A stretch of DNA of 64,000 nucleotides from Parasphingorhabdus marina DSM 22363 (GCF_900128895.1 NZ_FSQW01000002.1:1416001-1480000); one strand, 5' to 3'. Counted from the first letter of the stretch, positions 18,017 to 26,969 are shown. Notes: generated by a model from the sequence alone, not told the origin. Made by a program: numbers and translations.

Positions 18017-18490
18017 ATGAAACTCAGTCCGCATTTCCATCTCAGCGAATTTACCGCCTCCCAGACCGCCACACGGCTGATGATCGACAATAGGCCCGGT
18101 CCGGTTGAGATTGCCGCGATGAAGCTGCTCTGCGAGAAGGTGCTGGAACCGGTCCGCGCGCAATATGACCGGCCGGTGATGATTTCCTCCGGCTACCGCA
18201 GTCCTCGGCTCAATCGGGCGCTGATGGGATCGCGCTCATCCCAGCATATCAAGGGCGAAGCCGCCGACTTCGAGATCCCCGGTGCCGACAATCTCGAAAT
18301 CTGCCGCTGGATGGAGCGGCGGCTGAATTATGATCAGCTGATCCTCGAATTCTACCGCGCCGGCGAACCGGCCAGCGGATGGGTCCACGTCTCCTATCGC
18401 GAACCCTTTCGCAACATGGAACTCACGGCGCGGCGCGTGATCCGCAATGGCCGGCGCAAGACGGAATATCTGTCGGGGATTGTCGGCTAA
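18017..18490 (+). CDS. M15-family (D-Ala-D-Ala carboxypeptidase-type) peptidase
   Basis: A 157-residue protein of the peptidase M15A type, as in phage-like endolysins and DUF882 relatives. It shows LSPHFHLSEFTAS at the start, the core SSGYRSPRLN, zinc ligands in SSQHIKGEAADFEI (His and Asp) and the last His in SGWVHVSYREP. Such zinc enzymes cleave peptidoglycan cross-links. There is no signal peptide, so export, if any, needs another route. I take the ATG at 18017 (MKLSPHFHL), the usual start; a further ATG lies at 18005. There are no phage genes around it. Its 3' end overlaps the desaturase end by four bases. Confidence 0.85.
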   Translation: MKLSPHFHLSEFTASQTATRLMIDNRPGPVEIAAMKLLCEKVLEPVRAQYDRPVMISSGYRSPRLNRALMGSRSSQHIKGEAADFEIPGADNLEICRWMERRLNYDQLILEFYRAGEPASGWVHVSYREPFRNMELTARRVIRNGRRKTEYLSGIVG

Positions 18491-19476
18491 AGTTTACCGA
18501 GCTCACATTTTCGCGCCACGAGCAGGGGACGCAGGGCCCAATAGGCCGCCGGTGTCCGGTGGATCGGAATATTCGGGTAGAGATGGTGGACAATATGATA
18601 TTCCATCCCCGATGTCAGCAAATTGCCGGCCCAGCTTTTGAACGCCCGGGTATTGGTATAGCGGCCGGTTTCCTTCGCCGGATGATGCGGCATCCAGCTG
18701 AGCACCAGCCGGATATAGGTCAGTCCGACATGCCGCGGCACCCACCATAGCAACAGTGCCTCAATCGCATAGCCGTTCCACGCGCAGGCAAACATGATCG
18801 CCAGAAAGAGGAATTGCGTGATTGCCGCTTCGCGCAGGGCGCGCCGGGATTCCGCCGTGTCCATTTCCTTCAGGACTTCCACATAGCGCGCCACGCCCCC
18901 TTCACCGCGTGGCTGACGATTGCGCACGGACTTGAACAGGAAATGCCAGGCATTGCGCGCGCTGGTGGAATAATCCGGATCCTTGTCCGGAATGTTGCAA
19001 TAGCGATGGTGTCCGAGATGGGTGATCTTGAAGGCACGATAGGGTCCGGCCAGCGGGATCAGGGACACGCGCCCGACCAGCTCGTTGAGCCAGCGCAATC
19101 TGGTCCCGGGTCGCGCAATATTGTCATGCTGTGCTTCGTGACTGGGAAGCAGGGCAATGGATGCACAGAGGATATTGACCAGACAGCCCAGCCAGAGCGG
19201 GATCATGTCCAGCATCACCAACGGCCACATCATGACGAAGGCGGCGCTGTTGCCGAGACCCCAGATCACCGGGGTCCAGGGCGTGCCCCCCTTTGTGCCG
19301 CCGTGGAAGCGCCGGGCAATCCGGCGTTCGAGCCGCCGCATCTGCTTGTCGGAGAGGCCGGAAAGATCGAGGCCGGTCAGATCCTGTTCGGCGAGCCGGT
19401 CAATGGCCTCCGGATCCAGCGCTTCCGGATCCGCAAGCAGCTCCGCCGGAGCACGATCGAGAGCCAGGCTCACCAT
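18487..19476 (-). CDS. Membrane fatty-acid desaturase / hydroxylase family protein
   Basis: A 329-residue integral membrane di-iron enzyme. The three histidine boxes are HEAQH (in LLPSHEAQHDN), HLGHH (in ITHLGHHRYCN) and HIVHH (in MEYHIVHHLYPN), between hydrophobic segments. These bind the di-iron centre that inserts a double bond or hydroxyl group into lipid acyl chains or carotenoids. A long polar N-terminal region (about 80 residues) precedes the membrane part. The ATG at 19476 overlaps the end of the upstream small membrane gene, so the longer upstream frame is not used. In sphingomonads relatives are annotated as fatty-acid desaturases or beta-carotene hydroxylases; I cannot separate these. 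Confidence 0.85.
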   Translation of the reverse strand: MVSLALDRAPAELLADPEALDPEAIDRLAEQDLTGLDLSGLSDKQMRRLERRIARRFHGGTKGGTPWTPVIWGLGNSAAFVMMWPLVMLDMIPLWLGCLVNILCASIALLPSHEAQHDNIARPGTRLRWLNELVGRVSLIPLAGPYRAFKITHLGHHRYCNIPDKDPDYSTSARNAWHFLFKSVRNRQPRGEGGVARYVEVLKEMDTAESRRALREAAITQFLFLAIMFACAWNGYAIEALLLWWVPRHVGLTYIRLVLSWMPHHPAKETGRYTNTRAFKSWAGNLLTSGMEYHIVHHLYPNIPIHRTPAAYWALRPLLVARKCELGKL

Positions 19477-19667
19477 AGCCAGGTACCCCGGACCTGCGCA
19501 TATATCCCCCAAATCCCACCAATAATGAAGCCGAAGCCCAGCGGAGTCAGACCCCAGGGCGCGGCCCAGTGCATCATGTCCAGTATCTGGGCGGTCAGCG
19601 GCGCAAGGAAGCCCAATCCCCAAAGAAGGGGTGCAAATTCAAAGATCTTCGCAACTGCTGCTTCCAT
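19470..19667 (-). CDS. Small membrane protein coupled to the desaturase
   Basis: A 65-residue protein, MEAAVAKIFEFAPLLWGLGF onward, with two hydrophobic segments (about residues 9-27 and 36-57, the second GLTPLGFGFIIGGIWGIYAQ). Its stop overlaps the desaturase start codon region by seven bases, so the two are probably translated together. No function is recognised; a helper or anchor for the desaturase is a reasonable guess. The start at 19667 is chosen because upstream residues are basic and lack similarity to a membrane protein start. Confidence 0.65.
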   Translation of the reverse strand: MEAAVAKIFEFAPLLWGLGFLAPLTAQILDMMHWAAPWGLTPLGFGFIIGGIWGIYAQVRGTWLW

Positions 19668-19852
19668 GACCCTGCGCCTGCTCGAACGGAATACGGACAA
19701 TATGCCCGGTGGAGAAACCGCGCAAGCGCTTTAACCTCTGGATTTCTCCCGCTTTGGTCAGGTTTTCTGCCTTAGCGCTTTGTTAACCATAAACATTTAT
19801 CCTTTTCCTTTCCGGGCCGGATGCGCCCGGCAAAAGGTTGAGGAGGAAGACA

Positions 19853-21034
19853 GTGGCGCAAGCACGCATGCAGGTAATGTTTTACTTGCCCGTTGTGACG
19901 CCCTGGTGGTTTTCCAACATTATCGTGCATCTGATCCGGGTCATGGCACGCGTCCATGATGTCCATGTCCTGATCCCGCCTCTCTGGCGCAATACCGGCC
20001 TTGGCGAAGATCAGCTCCCTCTCATAGCGAATCTCACCCATGTGAACTGGATCATTCTCGATGGTCCCGATCACCCGGCCTTGCGCAGCGATGCCAGCGG
20101 AGAAGAGGATCTCATCACGCTGGTCGAGAAACTGAACCCCGATCTCACCCTGTGTCGCAGTGCCGACATTGCAACACCCGGCCGGTTCCCCGGGACTGTG
20201 CGCTACATCATGGAAGGCGGAGCGCCACCCGCGCAAACCGGCGCCAACTGGGTCACCTTGTCGCCCGGCCTGTTCGATCACGGCCTCATGCCCGAACTGT
20301 CGACAGAAGACAGTGATCGCCTCGACCAGCTTGCCGGTCCGATCTGGGCCCAGATGCATCAGCAAACCGCTTTGCCGTCCCGGGAGGAGTTTCTGGCGCT
20401 GGCGGGATTGCCGACGGATCGCATTATCATCGGCCTTCCGCTCGAATATGAAAATGAAGAGAATTTTTTCGGGCAGCATCATCGCTATCCGGACAATGCC
20501 GCCATGATCAGGGCCCTTGCCTCCGGTCTGCGTGACAACAGCATTTTGGCGGTTACCAATCATCCGCTCAACGAGCTGTACGGCGACAACCGTGCGCTGG
20601 AAGCGGCGATCGCCGGAAATCCCGATCGGGTGGTGATGATCGACGGCACCGAAATTGCCGGACAGGCAACGCTCGCACTGAGCTGGCACAGCGATGGCAT
20701 GGTTGTCGGCAATTCCAAAAGCTGGAGTGCCTGTGCGGCATTCGGCACGCCGGTGTTGCGCATGTCGGACTTTGCAACCGGAGACTGGTTGCAGGCCTAT
20801 GATGTTTTCCGGGACTTTGCCGCGGACATTGATCAGTCTGTCGCCCGCCGCGCCGATGCCGTCCAGGCCCGCCGCTGGTTCACTTTTCATCTCGCCAATA
20901 ATGTGTTCGATCCCTCGGATCCCGCCCTCGAAGCCGGCGAGATCGTCTCGCGCATGAAACGACCGGTTGACCCGTTCCGCTGGGACCAGGGGCTCGCCCG
21001 ATATCTTTCCCAGCCGTCAGAGAAGGCGGCATGA
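19853..21034 (+). CDS. Unrecognised 393-aa protein at the head of a CMP-sugar gene set
   Basis: A cytoplasmic-looking protein without signal or membrane segments. The N-terminus (QVMFYLPVVTPWWFSNIIVH), LIPPLWRNTG and late stretches such as DGMVVGNSKSWSACAAFGTP resemble a two-domain GT-B-like glycosyltransferase, but no family motif is certain. The GTG at 19853 is the preferred start because AGGAGG lies six bases before it. The next genes encode a cytidylyltransferase (34-base gap) and a HAD phosphatase, so it may transfer, or make the precursor of, a CMP-activated sugar. The function is not assigned. Confidence 0.6.
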   Translation: MAQARMQVMFYLPVVTPWWFSNIIVHLIRVMARVHDVHVLIPPLWRNTGLGEDQLPLIANLTHVNWIILDGPDHPALRSDASGEEDLITLVEKLNPDLTLCRSADIATPGRFPGTVRYIMEGGAPPAQTGANWVTLSPGLFDHGLMPELSTEDSDRLDQLAGPIWAQMHQQTALPSREEFLALAGLPTDRIIIGLPLEYENEENFFGQHHRYPDNAAMIRALASGLRDNSILAVTNHPLNELYGDNRALEAAIAGNPDRVVMIDGTEIAGQATLALSWHSDGMVVGNSKSWSACAAFGTPVLRMSDFATGDWLQAYDVFRDFAADIDQSVARRADAVQARRWFTFHLANNVFDPSDPALEAGEIVSRMKRPVDPFRWDQGLARYLSQPSEKAA

Positions 21035-21068
21035 CAATCTCTATCCCCACTTCAAGAGGTTCTTTCCC

Positions 21069-21818
21069 ATGTATGATCTGGCTGTTGTAATACCCGTCCG
21101 GCGCGGCAGTTCGCGCATCGCCGAAAAATGCCTTCTGCCATTCGGCAACGAGGAAACACTGATCGAATGGAAGCTGGCACAGCTATGCGAGGTCATCGAC
21201 CCAAAGCGCATATACCTGTCCAGTGAAGATGAGGACTTCCTCAAACTGGGAAACCGCTTTGGCGTGTCCCGTCATCACCGGGCGCGGCATCTGGCGATTG
21301 ACCACATTGCCCCGTTCCGTGACGTGATCACCGGCATTGTCCGCGACATCCCGCACACCCACATCGCCTGGGCAACCGTTGTCTGTCCGCTGATGGCCCC
21401 GCAGGAATATTGCGATGCCTTTCGCGCTTACCACGAACAGGTCATCACCGGCGAACGGGACTCGCTGGTCGGGGTCAACCTGATGAAGGAATATTTCTGG
21501 TCGCAGGATGGAGCGCTCAACTATGAAGCGACACGAAATCATACCATCTCGCAGGAATTGCCGGACTGGTACAAGGTCACCAACAGCATCTACATGGCTC
21601 CGCGCCAGCAAATTCTCGCCCGCGAATATTTTCTCGGTGCAAATCCCCAATTGCAATCCCTGTCCCGTCTTGCGGGTGTCGATATCGACTATATCGAGGA
21701 TTACCGCATCGCCCGTGCGCTTTACACGGTCTATACCGAAGACGGTCTGGATACCGTCAACCCTGAAACCCTGATTGACTGGAGCTCCCATGACCCCCGT
21801 TTCCCTGTCGCAATATGA
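21069..21818 (+). CDS. CMP-sugar cytidylyltransferase (NeuA/KdsB-like)
   Basis: A 249-residue nucleotidyltransferase with the acylneuraminate cytidylyltransferase start AVVIPVRRGSSRIAEKCLLP (the R-x-GS-x-R-x-x-K nucleotide loop), then the WATVVCPLMAP region and IDYIEDYRIARALY near the end, matching the 'D....D' metal-binding end of the family. It would couple CTP to a nonulosonic acid or Kdo-like sugar. The start is ATG 21069 (MYDLAVVIP). The next gene, a HAD phosphatase, overlaps its end by 29 bases, typical of sialic/pseudaminic/Kdo pathways where a phosphatase acts before activation. No sugar synthase is seen nearby. Confidence 0.8.
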   Translation: MYDLAVVIPVRRGSSRIAEKCLLPFGNEETLIEWKLAQLCEVIDPKRIYLSSEDEDFLKLGNRFGVSRHHRARHLAIDHIAPFRDVITGIVRDIPHTHIAWATVVCPLMAPQEYCDAFRAYHEQVITGERDSLVGVNLMKEYFWSQDGALNYEATRNHTISQELPDWYKVTNSIYMAPRQQILAREYFLGANPQLQSLSRLAGVDIDYIEDYRIARALYTVYTEDGLDTVNPETLIDWSSHDPRFPVAI

Positions 21819-22488
21819 CTGTATCTTCTTCGATTTCGATGGCGTGATCGCCGACTCCGTTGACGCCAAGATCACGGCTTTCGGCGAACTCTATGACGAA
21901 TTTGGTCCCGAAGTACGCAGGGCCGTGGAAGATTATCAGCGCGCCGTGCCTGGAGAAACCCGGTTCGACAAGATCCCCCGCTTTCACCGCGAGCATCTTG
22001 GTATTGCGCTGAGTGAAGCCGAAATCGCACAATGGTGCGACAAGCTCTCCTCCATCGTCCTCGACGAGGTCGTGAACAGCGCGCTGCTCCCCGATGTTCC
22101 GGAGGTTCTGGCCATGCTCGAACGCCAGAATATCCAGGCCCATATCGTGTCCGGAACACCGCATGATGAGTTGCAGATCATCGTTGATCGCAAGGGTCTC
22201 GCACCATTTTTCCGCACCGCACGTGGCGCACCGGAGAAAAAGGCCTCGATAGTCCGCGACATCATGGCAACCGAAGGTCTGACTGCGTCACAATGCCTGT
22301 TTGTCGGGGACGCGATGACTGATTTCAACTGCGCGCAGCAATGTGACATGGCGTTTCTGGGGCGGTCGGAACCCTTCGGCAATCCTTTCCCCACCGGAAC
22401 CTGCGTCGTGCAACGGTTGGGCGAATATTTCCTCTCGGACAACTGGAATGGCGCAGCCGGGAGTGCGAATCAAAATCGGGCGGCTTGA
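21790..22488 (+). CDS. HAD-superfamily phosphatase
   Basis: A 232-residue HAD hydrolase. Motif I is FFDFDGVIADSVDAK with the two catalytic aspartates, motif II is HIVSGTPHDEL, motif III uses the Lys in PEKKASIVRDIM, and motif IV is CLFVGDAMTDFNCA. The cap is helical, as in phosphoglycolate phosphatase-like enzymes. Position directly after, and overlapping, the cytidylyltransferase suggests a sugar-phosphate substrate. The ATG at 21790 gives the standard start just before the Asp motif. Confidence 0.85.
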   Translation: MTPVSLSQYDCIFFDFDGVIADSVDAKITAFGELYDEFGPEVRRAVEDYQRAVPGETRFDKIPRFHREHLGIALSEAEIAQWCDKLSSIVLDEVVNSALLPDVPEVLAMLERQNIQAHIVSGTPHDELQIIVDRKGLAPFFRTARGAPEKKASIVRDIMATEGLTASQCLFVGDAMTDFNCAQQCDMAFLGRSEPFGNPFPTGTCVVQRLGEYFLSDNWNGAAGSANQNRAA

Positions 22489-22576
22489 CCTGAAGGGATA
22501 TCCCATGCTCTGATCCCCATCGACCGCTTGCAGATTGCCGACTATCTGCATGACAGGCAACGGACAGGAATTGCCC

Positions 22577-23581
22577 ATGCACGATCTCCAAGGCCCCTAT
22601 TTGCTTTTTCTGGGGCATGAAGACAACCCGCTGGCAATCAAGACATCGCGAGGGATTGCCCAGTGGCGTCCGGAAATCTGCATCGGCGAGCATGGCAACC
22701 CACTCACCTTGGGGCTACCGAAGATGCGCCCCGAAGAAGCAGCACAGCACGGAGCAAAAACTTTTGTCCTCGGCCTGACAAACACGACCGGAGATATTCC
22801 GGAGAATTGGCAACAGGATATTCTGGAAGCCATTGATGCCGGAATGGACGTCGCCAATGGCCTTCACCAGCGCCTTTCCGATGTAGAAGAGATCCGCAAG
22901 GCAGCCGAAACCAAAGGTACAGCGCTGCACGACATCCGGCATCAGTTCGGCTCCGTGCCGATTGGCACCGGCGTAGCACGATCAGGGAAGCGGATATTGA
23001 CGGTTGGTACGGATTGCTCCGTCGGGAAGATGTACACGGCTCTCGCGGTGGAGAAGGATATGACGGCTGGCGGCTTCAATGTCGATTTCCGGGCCACGGG
23101 CCAGACCGGCATTCTGATCGCGGGCACCGGGATCCCGGTAGATGCGGTGATTTCCGACTATATCGCCGGTTCGGTCGAACATCTGTGCCCCGCCGCCGCG
23201 GAAAATCACTGGGACGTGATCGAAGGCCAGGGATCGCTGTTCAATCCGGCCTATGCAGGTGTGTCGTTGGGTCTTTTGCACGGCGCCCAGGCTGATGTGC
23301 TGATCATGTGCCACGAAGCGGGGCGGAAGGAAATCAAGGACAAGCCCGGATATCCGGTGCCGGACCTGCAGGATTGTATCGATACCAATCTGAAAATGGC
23401 GCGCCTCACAAATCCTCGCGTCAGACTTGGCGCAATTTCCCTTAACTGCCGGCTGGTTGGTCCGGAAAAGGCGGATACACTTTGTGCGGAGCTGGAGGAG
23501 CGGTTCGCGGCTCCCTGTTTCGATCCGATGATTCACGGTGCTGCGAAATTCGTGGACGAGCTGGCATGTCCTGCAGCCTAA
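22577..23581 (+). CDS. dgcN: DUF1611 protein, likely N-acetyltransferase DgcN (D-glutamate catabolism)
   Basis: A 334-residue DUF1611-family protein. Family landmarks are LFLGHEDNPLAIKTSRGIAQW, the P-loop-like VGTDCSVGKMYTALA, the switch-like VIEGQGSLFNPAYAGVSLGLLHGAQADVL, and MCHEAGRKEI. In marine Proteobacteria DUF1611 proteins paired with an enolase-superfamily racemase have been described as DgcN, which acetylates D-glutamate to N-acetyl-D-glutamate. The partner here overlaps its end by 16 bases, which is what led me to this call. The ATG at 22577 follows GGACAGGAAT. The assignment rests on the conserved pair and not on biochemical data for this protein. Confidence 0.75.
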   Translation: MHDLQGPYLLFLGHEDNPLAIKTSRGIAQWRPEICIGEHGNPLTLGLPKMRPEEAAQHGAKTFVLGLTNTTGDIPENWQQDILEAIDAGMDVANGLHQRLSDVEEIRKAAETKGTALHDIRHQFGSVPIGTGVARSGKRILTVGTDCSVGKMYTALAVEKDMTAGGFNVDFRATGQTGILIAGTGIPVDAVISDYIAGSVEHLCPAAAENHWDVIEGQGSLFNPAYAGVSLGLLHGAQADVLIMCHEAGRKEIKDKPGYPVPDLQDCIDTNLKMARLTNPRVRLGAISLNCRLVGPEKADTLCAELEERFAAPCFDPMIHGAAKFVDELACPAA

Positions 23582-24558
23582 AGATCGAGATCGACCGCTG
23601 GCCGCTGAAGAAGCCGTTTGTGATCGCACGCGGCAGCCGGGATGAAACGGAAACAGTCACTGTTACGCTCAGCGATGGCGAGATTGCGGGTCGTGGGGAA
23701 GCCGTTGCTTCTCCACGATATGATCAGACCAGCCACTCGCTTGCCGCAGAGATAGAAACAATCCGGAATTTGCTCGAGCAAGGTCTGGATCGCCTGGAAT
23801 TGCAGCAGGTCATGCGGGCCGGCCCTGCGCGCAATGCCGTCGATGCTGCGATGTGGGATCTGGAGGCGAAGAGAAATCACCAGGACGTAGGCCAGCTGTC
23901 AGGCATGGGCTGGCCAGAAGGTCTTCAGACGGTGCAGACAATCAGCATTCTGTCCCCCGAAGAAATGGGAAAAGAAGCCGGTCGTCTCGCCGGCTTTCCG
24001 GTCCTCAAAGTCAAGCTCGATGCGAAACTGAACTGCGAGCGGATCGCTGCTGTTCATGGAAACGCCCCGCAATCCCAGCTGCTCGTGGATGCCAATGAAA
24101 GCTGGACGCTCGATATTCTGCGCGAAGTCGCACCTCAGCTTGCCCGACTGGGGGTCGCGATGATCGAGCAACCTCTGCCAGCCGGTGCGGACGAGCCGCT
24201 CCGGAATTACGCATCGCCGCTGCCCCTGTTTGCGGATGAAAGTTGCCATAGCCGGGCGGACCTGGCCGGTCTTGGAGAAAAATACCACGGTGTGAATATC
24301 AAGCTCGACAAGTCCGGAGGACTGACCGAAGCACTGGCGCTCCGCGCGGCGGCCCTGGACCAGGGTTTTGACATCATGGTGGGGTGCATGCTGAGCACAT
24401 CCCTCGGTATCGCACCAGCCTTGTTCGCTGCAGCCGGTGCCAGATATGTTGATGTGGACCCGCCAGCCCTGCTTGCAAAGGATCGCAAACATGCGCTGAA
24501 AATCGAGAATGGGAGGGTATCCCGGCTCTCTCCCGCTCTGTGGGGTGGTGCAGTTTAG
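23566..24558 (+). CDS. dgcA: Enolase-superfamily racemase/epimerase, likely N-acetyl-D-glutamate racemase DgcA
   Basis: A 330-residue enolase-superfamily enzyme of the dipeptide epimerase (muconate lactonising) subgroup. Catalytic and metal residues are visible: VLKVKLDAK (K-x-K base), LLVDANESW (Asp), MIEQPLP (Glu), LFADESCHS (Asp), and GVNIKLDKSGG (second Lys). Dipeptide epimerases share these motifs, but tight overlap with a DUF1611 gene points to DgcA, which racemises N-acetyl-D-Glu to the L form for ordinary catabolism. The ATG at 23566 lies within the end of dgcN. Confidence 0.75.
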   Translation: MSCSLKIEIDRWPLKKPFVIARGSRDETETVTVTLSDGEIAGRGEAVASPRYDQTSHSLAAEIETIRNLLEQGLDRLELQQVMRAGPARNAVDAAMWDLEAKRNHQDVGQLSGMGWPEGLQTVQTISILSPEEMGKEAGRLAGFPVLKVKLDAKLNCERIAAVHGNAPQSQLLVDANESWTLDILREVAPQLARLGVAMIEQPLPAGADEPLRNYASPLPLFADESCHSRADLAGLGEKYHGVNIKLDKSGGLTEALALRAAALDQGFDIMVGCMLSTSLGIAPALFAAAGARYVDVDPPALLAKDRKHALKIENGRVSRLSPALWGGAV

Positions 24559-24614
24559 GCTTTCGGCCTATCACACCGACAAACCGATCAGGTAAGTTGC
24601 AAAAAGAGGTCGAC

Positions 24615-25400
24615 ATGTTGAAATTTCGAACTGCAGTTCTGGCCCTCGCCCTGGTTGCTGCGATTATCGTCGTGGTCTGGCCGGGTCTCGCCGGTCTTGG
24701 GTCCAGATTTGGCTTTTGGGATTTCGGTTTTGGCCTCGGCACAATGACACGCGAGTGGTGGCCGGTTATCTGGTATGTGAGCGGTGGTCTGGGGTTGCTG
24801 GCACTGATCCTTTCTCTCGTCCTCAATCCGCGGAAACTGGCTGGACTCGCAGTCGCGGTAATTGCGATTGGCGCGCCGATTGCCGCCAAGATGCAATATG
24901 ACAATGTCCGCGCCACGGCGCAGGCGGTACCCGCGATCCACGACATCACAACCGACATGCAGGACCCGCCCATGTTTACCGATGCCATCATGGCAATCAG
25001 AAATGCGTCCGGTTCCAATCCGGCTGATTATGTCGGCAAACTCAAGCCAGGGCGGGACGGGGAACCGGACAGGCTGGTTTCGGATCTCCAGGCAGAAGCC
25101 TATCCCGATATTGTCCCGATCCGCATCGATGTGACACCCGCCGAGGCCCATGAGCGTACCGTCCAGGCCGTCCAGTCTCTCGGTTGGGCACTGGTTTCGG
25201 ATGATCCGGGAACGGGGATTGTCGAAGCGACAGACACAACATTCTGGTATGGCTTCAAGGACGATGTCATCATCCGCATCCGCTCGAACGGAGCCACTGG
25301 ATCCGTTGTCGATATCAGGTCGCTGTCGAGAGTGGGCGGCTCCGATCTTGGCAAGAACGCATCCCGAATTCGGGAGTTCCGGTCCCTCATCATTGACTGA
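24615..25400 (+). CDS. DUF1499 domain-containing membrane protein
   Basis: A 261-residue protein. An N-terminal hydrophobic segment (FRTAVLALALVAAIIVVVWP) and two more helices (residues about 57-75 and 80-100) precede a soluble DUF1499 domain with AEAYPDIVPIRIDVTPAEAH, a VQSLGWALV stretch, FWYGFKDDVIIRIRSN and VDIRSLSRVGGSDLGKNASR. DUF1499 is a common proteobacterial family without a known activity. The ATG at 24615 is chosen because the hydrophobic start follows directly. A short hairpin (TAGGC/GCCTA) lies just upstream, after dgcA. It converges with purU. Confidence 0.85.
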   Translation: MLKFRTAVLALALVAAIIVVVWPGLAGLGSRFGFWDFGFGLGTMTREWWPVIWYVSGGLGLLALILSLVLNPRKLAGLAVAVIAIGAPIAAKMQYDNVRATAQAVPAIHDITTDMQDPPMFTDAIMAIRNASGSNPADYVGKLKPGRDGEPDRLVSDLQAEAYPDIVPIRIDVTPAEAHERTVQAVQSLGWALVSDDPGTGIVEATDTTFWYGFKDDVIIRIRSNGATGSVVDIRSLSRVGGSDLGKNASRIREFRSLIID

Positions 25401-25409
25401 GTTTGTGTG

Positions 25410-26276
25410 CTATCGCCGAAACACAACGGTCTTTCGGCCGTTGGGCAATATGCGGTCTTCCAGCGCATAGCGTACAGCGCGAGACAGCACGCGCTGCTCA
25501 ATATTGCGTCCCTTTGTCACCAGGTCCTCGGGCATGTCGCTATGGCTGACCTGCTCAACATCCTGCTCGATAATCGGCCCCTCATCGAGGTCGCTCGTCA
25601 CGAAATGGGCTGTCGCACCAATCATCTTCACCCCGCGCTGATACGCCTGATGGTAGGGCCTTGCGCCTTTGAAACCCGGCAGGAAACTGTGATGGATGTT
25701 GATGCATCGGCCACGCAGATACCGGGCCATATCATCTGACAGGATCTGCATGTACCTCGCCAGAATAACCAGTTCGGCACCAGTCCGCTCGATCACATCC
25801 CGTATCTGTGCTTCCTGTTGCGGCTTGCTGTCCTTGCTGACCGGAAAATGATGGAACGGGATCTTGTCTCGCATTGGCAGATGGAGATTGTCGCCCGGAT
25901 GATTGGAAATGATGCCGACAATATCCATTTTCAGCTCACCAATACGCCTGCGGTACAGAAGATCGCTGAGGCAATGATCGAACCTGGATACCAGAATCAG
26001 GACTTTCTTGGCCTGATCTCGCCGGCGGAATCGCCAGCGCATATCGAATTCCGCGGCCGGGTTGCCAAAGGATTCAAATTGTTCCACTCCGGTCGAGTTG
26101 GCGATTTCAAACTCCACCCGCATGAAAAACCGGTTGGTTTCCGGGTCGCGAAACTGCTGGGCTTCCATAATATTGCCGCCGATTTCATGAAGATATCCGG
26201 TGACCTTGCTGACAATGCCGGATCTGTCTTCGCAGGACAGGGTCAGTATCCAGCATTGTCCGTCCAGTGCGTCCAT
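25410..26276 (-). CDS. purU: Formyltetrahydrofolate deformylase
   Basis: A 288-residue PurU. The N-terminal ACT domain reads LTLSCEDRSGIVSKVTGYLH and GGNIMEAQQF; the formyltransferase-like catalytic domain shows IVGIISNHPGDN, IPFHHFPV, the core LVILARYMQILSDDMARYL, NIHHSFLPGFKGARPYHQAY and the catalytic Asp region TAHFVTSDLDEGPIIEQD. It hydrolyses 10-formyl-THF to THF and formate to balance one-carbon pools. Length and motifs are standard. It stands alone, leftward. Confidence 0.97.
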   Translation of the reverse strand: MDALDGQCWILTLSCEDRSGIVSKVTGYLHEIGGNIMEAQQFRDPETNRFFMRVEFEIANSTGVEQFESFGNPAAEFDMRWRFRRRDQAKKVLILVSRFDHCLSDLLYRRRIGELKMDIVGIISNHPGDNLHLPMRDKIPFHHFPVSKDSKPQQEAQIRDVIERTGAELVILARYMQILSDDMARYLRGRCINIHHSFLPGFKGARPYHQAYQRGVKMIGATAHFVTSDLDEGPIIEQDVEQVSHSDMPEDLVTKGRNIEQRVLSRAVRYALEDRILPNGRKTVVFRR

Positions 26277-26445
26277 GTGTCCGTGCCTCCGTCTCCTGGG
26301 GGTGTATTTTGAGCTCGCTCGCTATACCGCGCATTTCCGAACAATGAACGGGCGGAGGAATTTGTGTTTCCGATATCGCTAACAGCAGTTTCGCGCAACC
26401 AGACTTGCGATGTCTTCTGTGCCGGTTGCATCACCAACCGCCCGC

Positions 26446-26967
26446 TCACATCGGCCGATATTCCTCGTGACCCGATTGGGTCAGATCCAGCATGTGCAAC
26501 GGAAATTCTGCGCGGGGACTGCCGTCTGGCTGAACGGGGAGCGGCAATGTCCAGTCGAGAATATATTTTCTTCGGGAAATGCGCCATTCCAGGCCGGATT
26601 CGGCCTCGCGTTTTTCAAAATTATCGAGATAGCGTCCACCATAGAGATTGCCCTTCATCTCGCCTTCACTGTCGTTGATCCCGACTGCAAGGCCGTAGCA
26701 TTCCACGTCCGCTCCGGTTTCGTTTCGAAGAAGAATCTGGACGCTGTTCAACATATGCCAGCGGCGTTTGGAAGCGCGCTCAACCTCCATGACAACCGGT
26801 ACGAATTCATCGGCCCTGCCAACAAAAAAACCATAGTCAATTTCGGCATCCGGCCAGTAGCAGCGGGCATGCTCCTCATCGTCCAGCCAGTCCAGTGTGC
26901 GGGAATAGCGGTTCAGCACTTCCGTGATAGCCTGTTTGTCGAGCAGCTCCTGCAAGGCCTTTTCCAT
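26446..26967 (-). CDS. NTF2-like / aromatic-ring-dioxygenase beta-type protein
   Basis: A 173-residue SnoaL/NTF2-like protein: LQELLDKQAITEVLNRYSRTLDWLDDEEHARCYWPDAEIDYGFF, then RRWHMLNSVQILLRNETGADV and a final GLEWRISRRKYILDWT. The D-W-L-D ... YWPDA pattern is common in the SnoaL-like group found in steroid and terpenoid catabolic clusters. I start at the ATG at 26967 because GGAG lies nine bases before it; another ATG at 26991 adds eight residues. It is the last gene of the P450 operon, overlapping or abutting the ABM-like gene. The specific reaction is unknown. Confidence 0.75.
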   Translation of the reverse strand: MEKALQELLDKQAITEVLNRYSRTLDWLDDEEHARCYWPDAEIDYGFFVGRADEFVPVVMEVERASKRRWHMLNSVQILLRNETGADVECYGLAVGINDSEGEMKGNLYGGRYLDNFEKREAESGLEWRISRRKYILDWTLPLPVQPDGSPRAEFPLHMLDLTQSGHEEYRPM

Positions 26968-26969
26968 CG

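Noticed and set aside
18017..18490. Prophage remnant suggested by the M15 endolysin-like peptidase
   Set aside because: No other phage gene, integrase or repeat is nearby, and stand-alone M15 proteins are common in sphingomonads.
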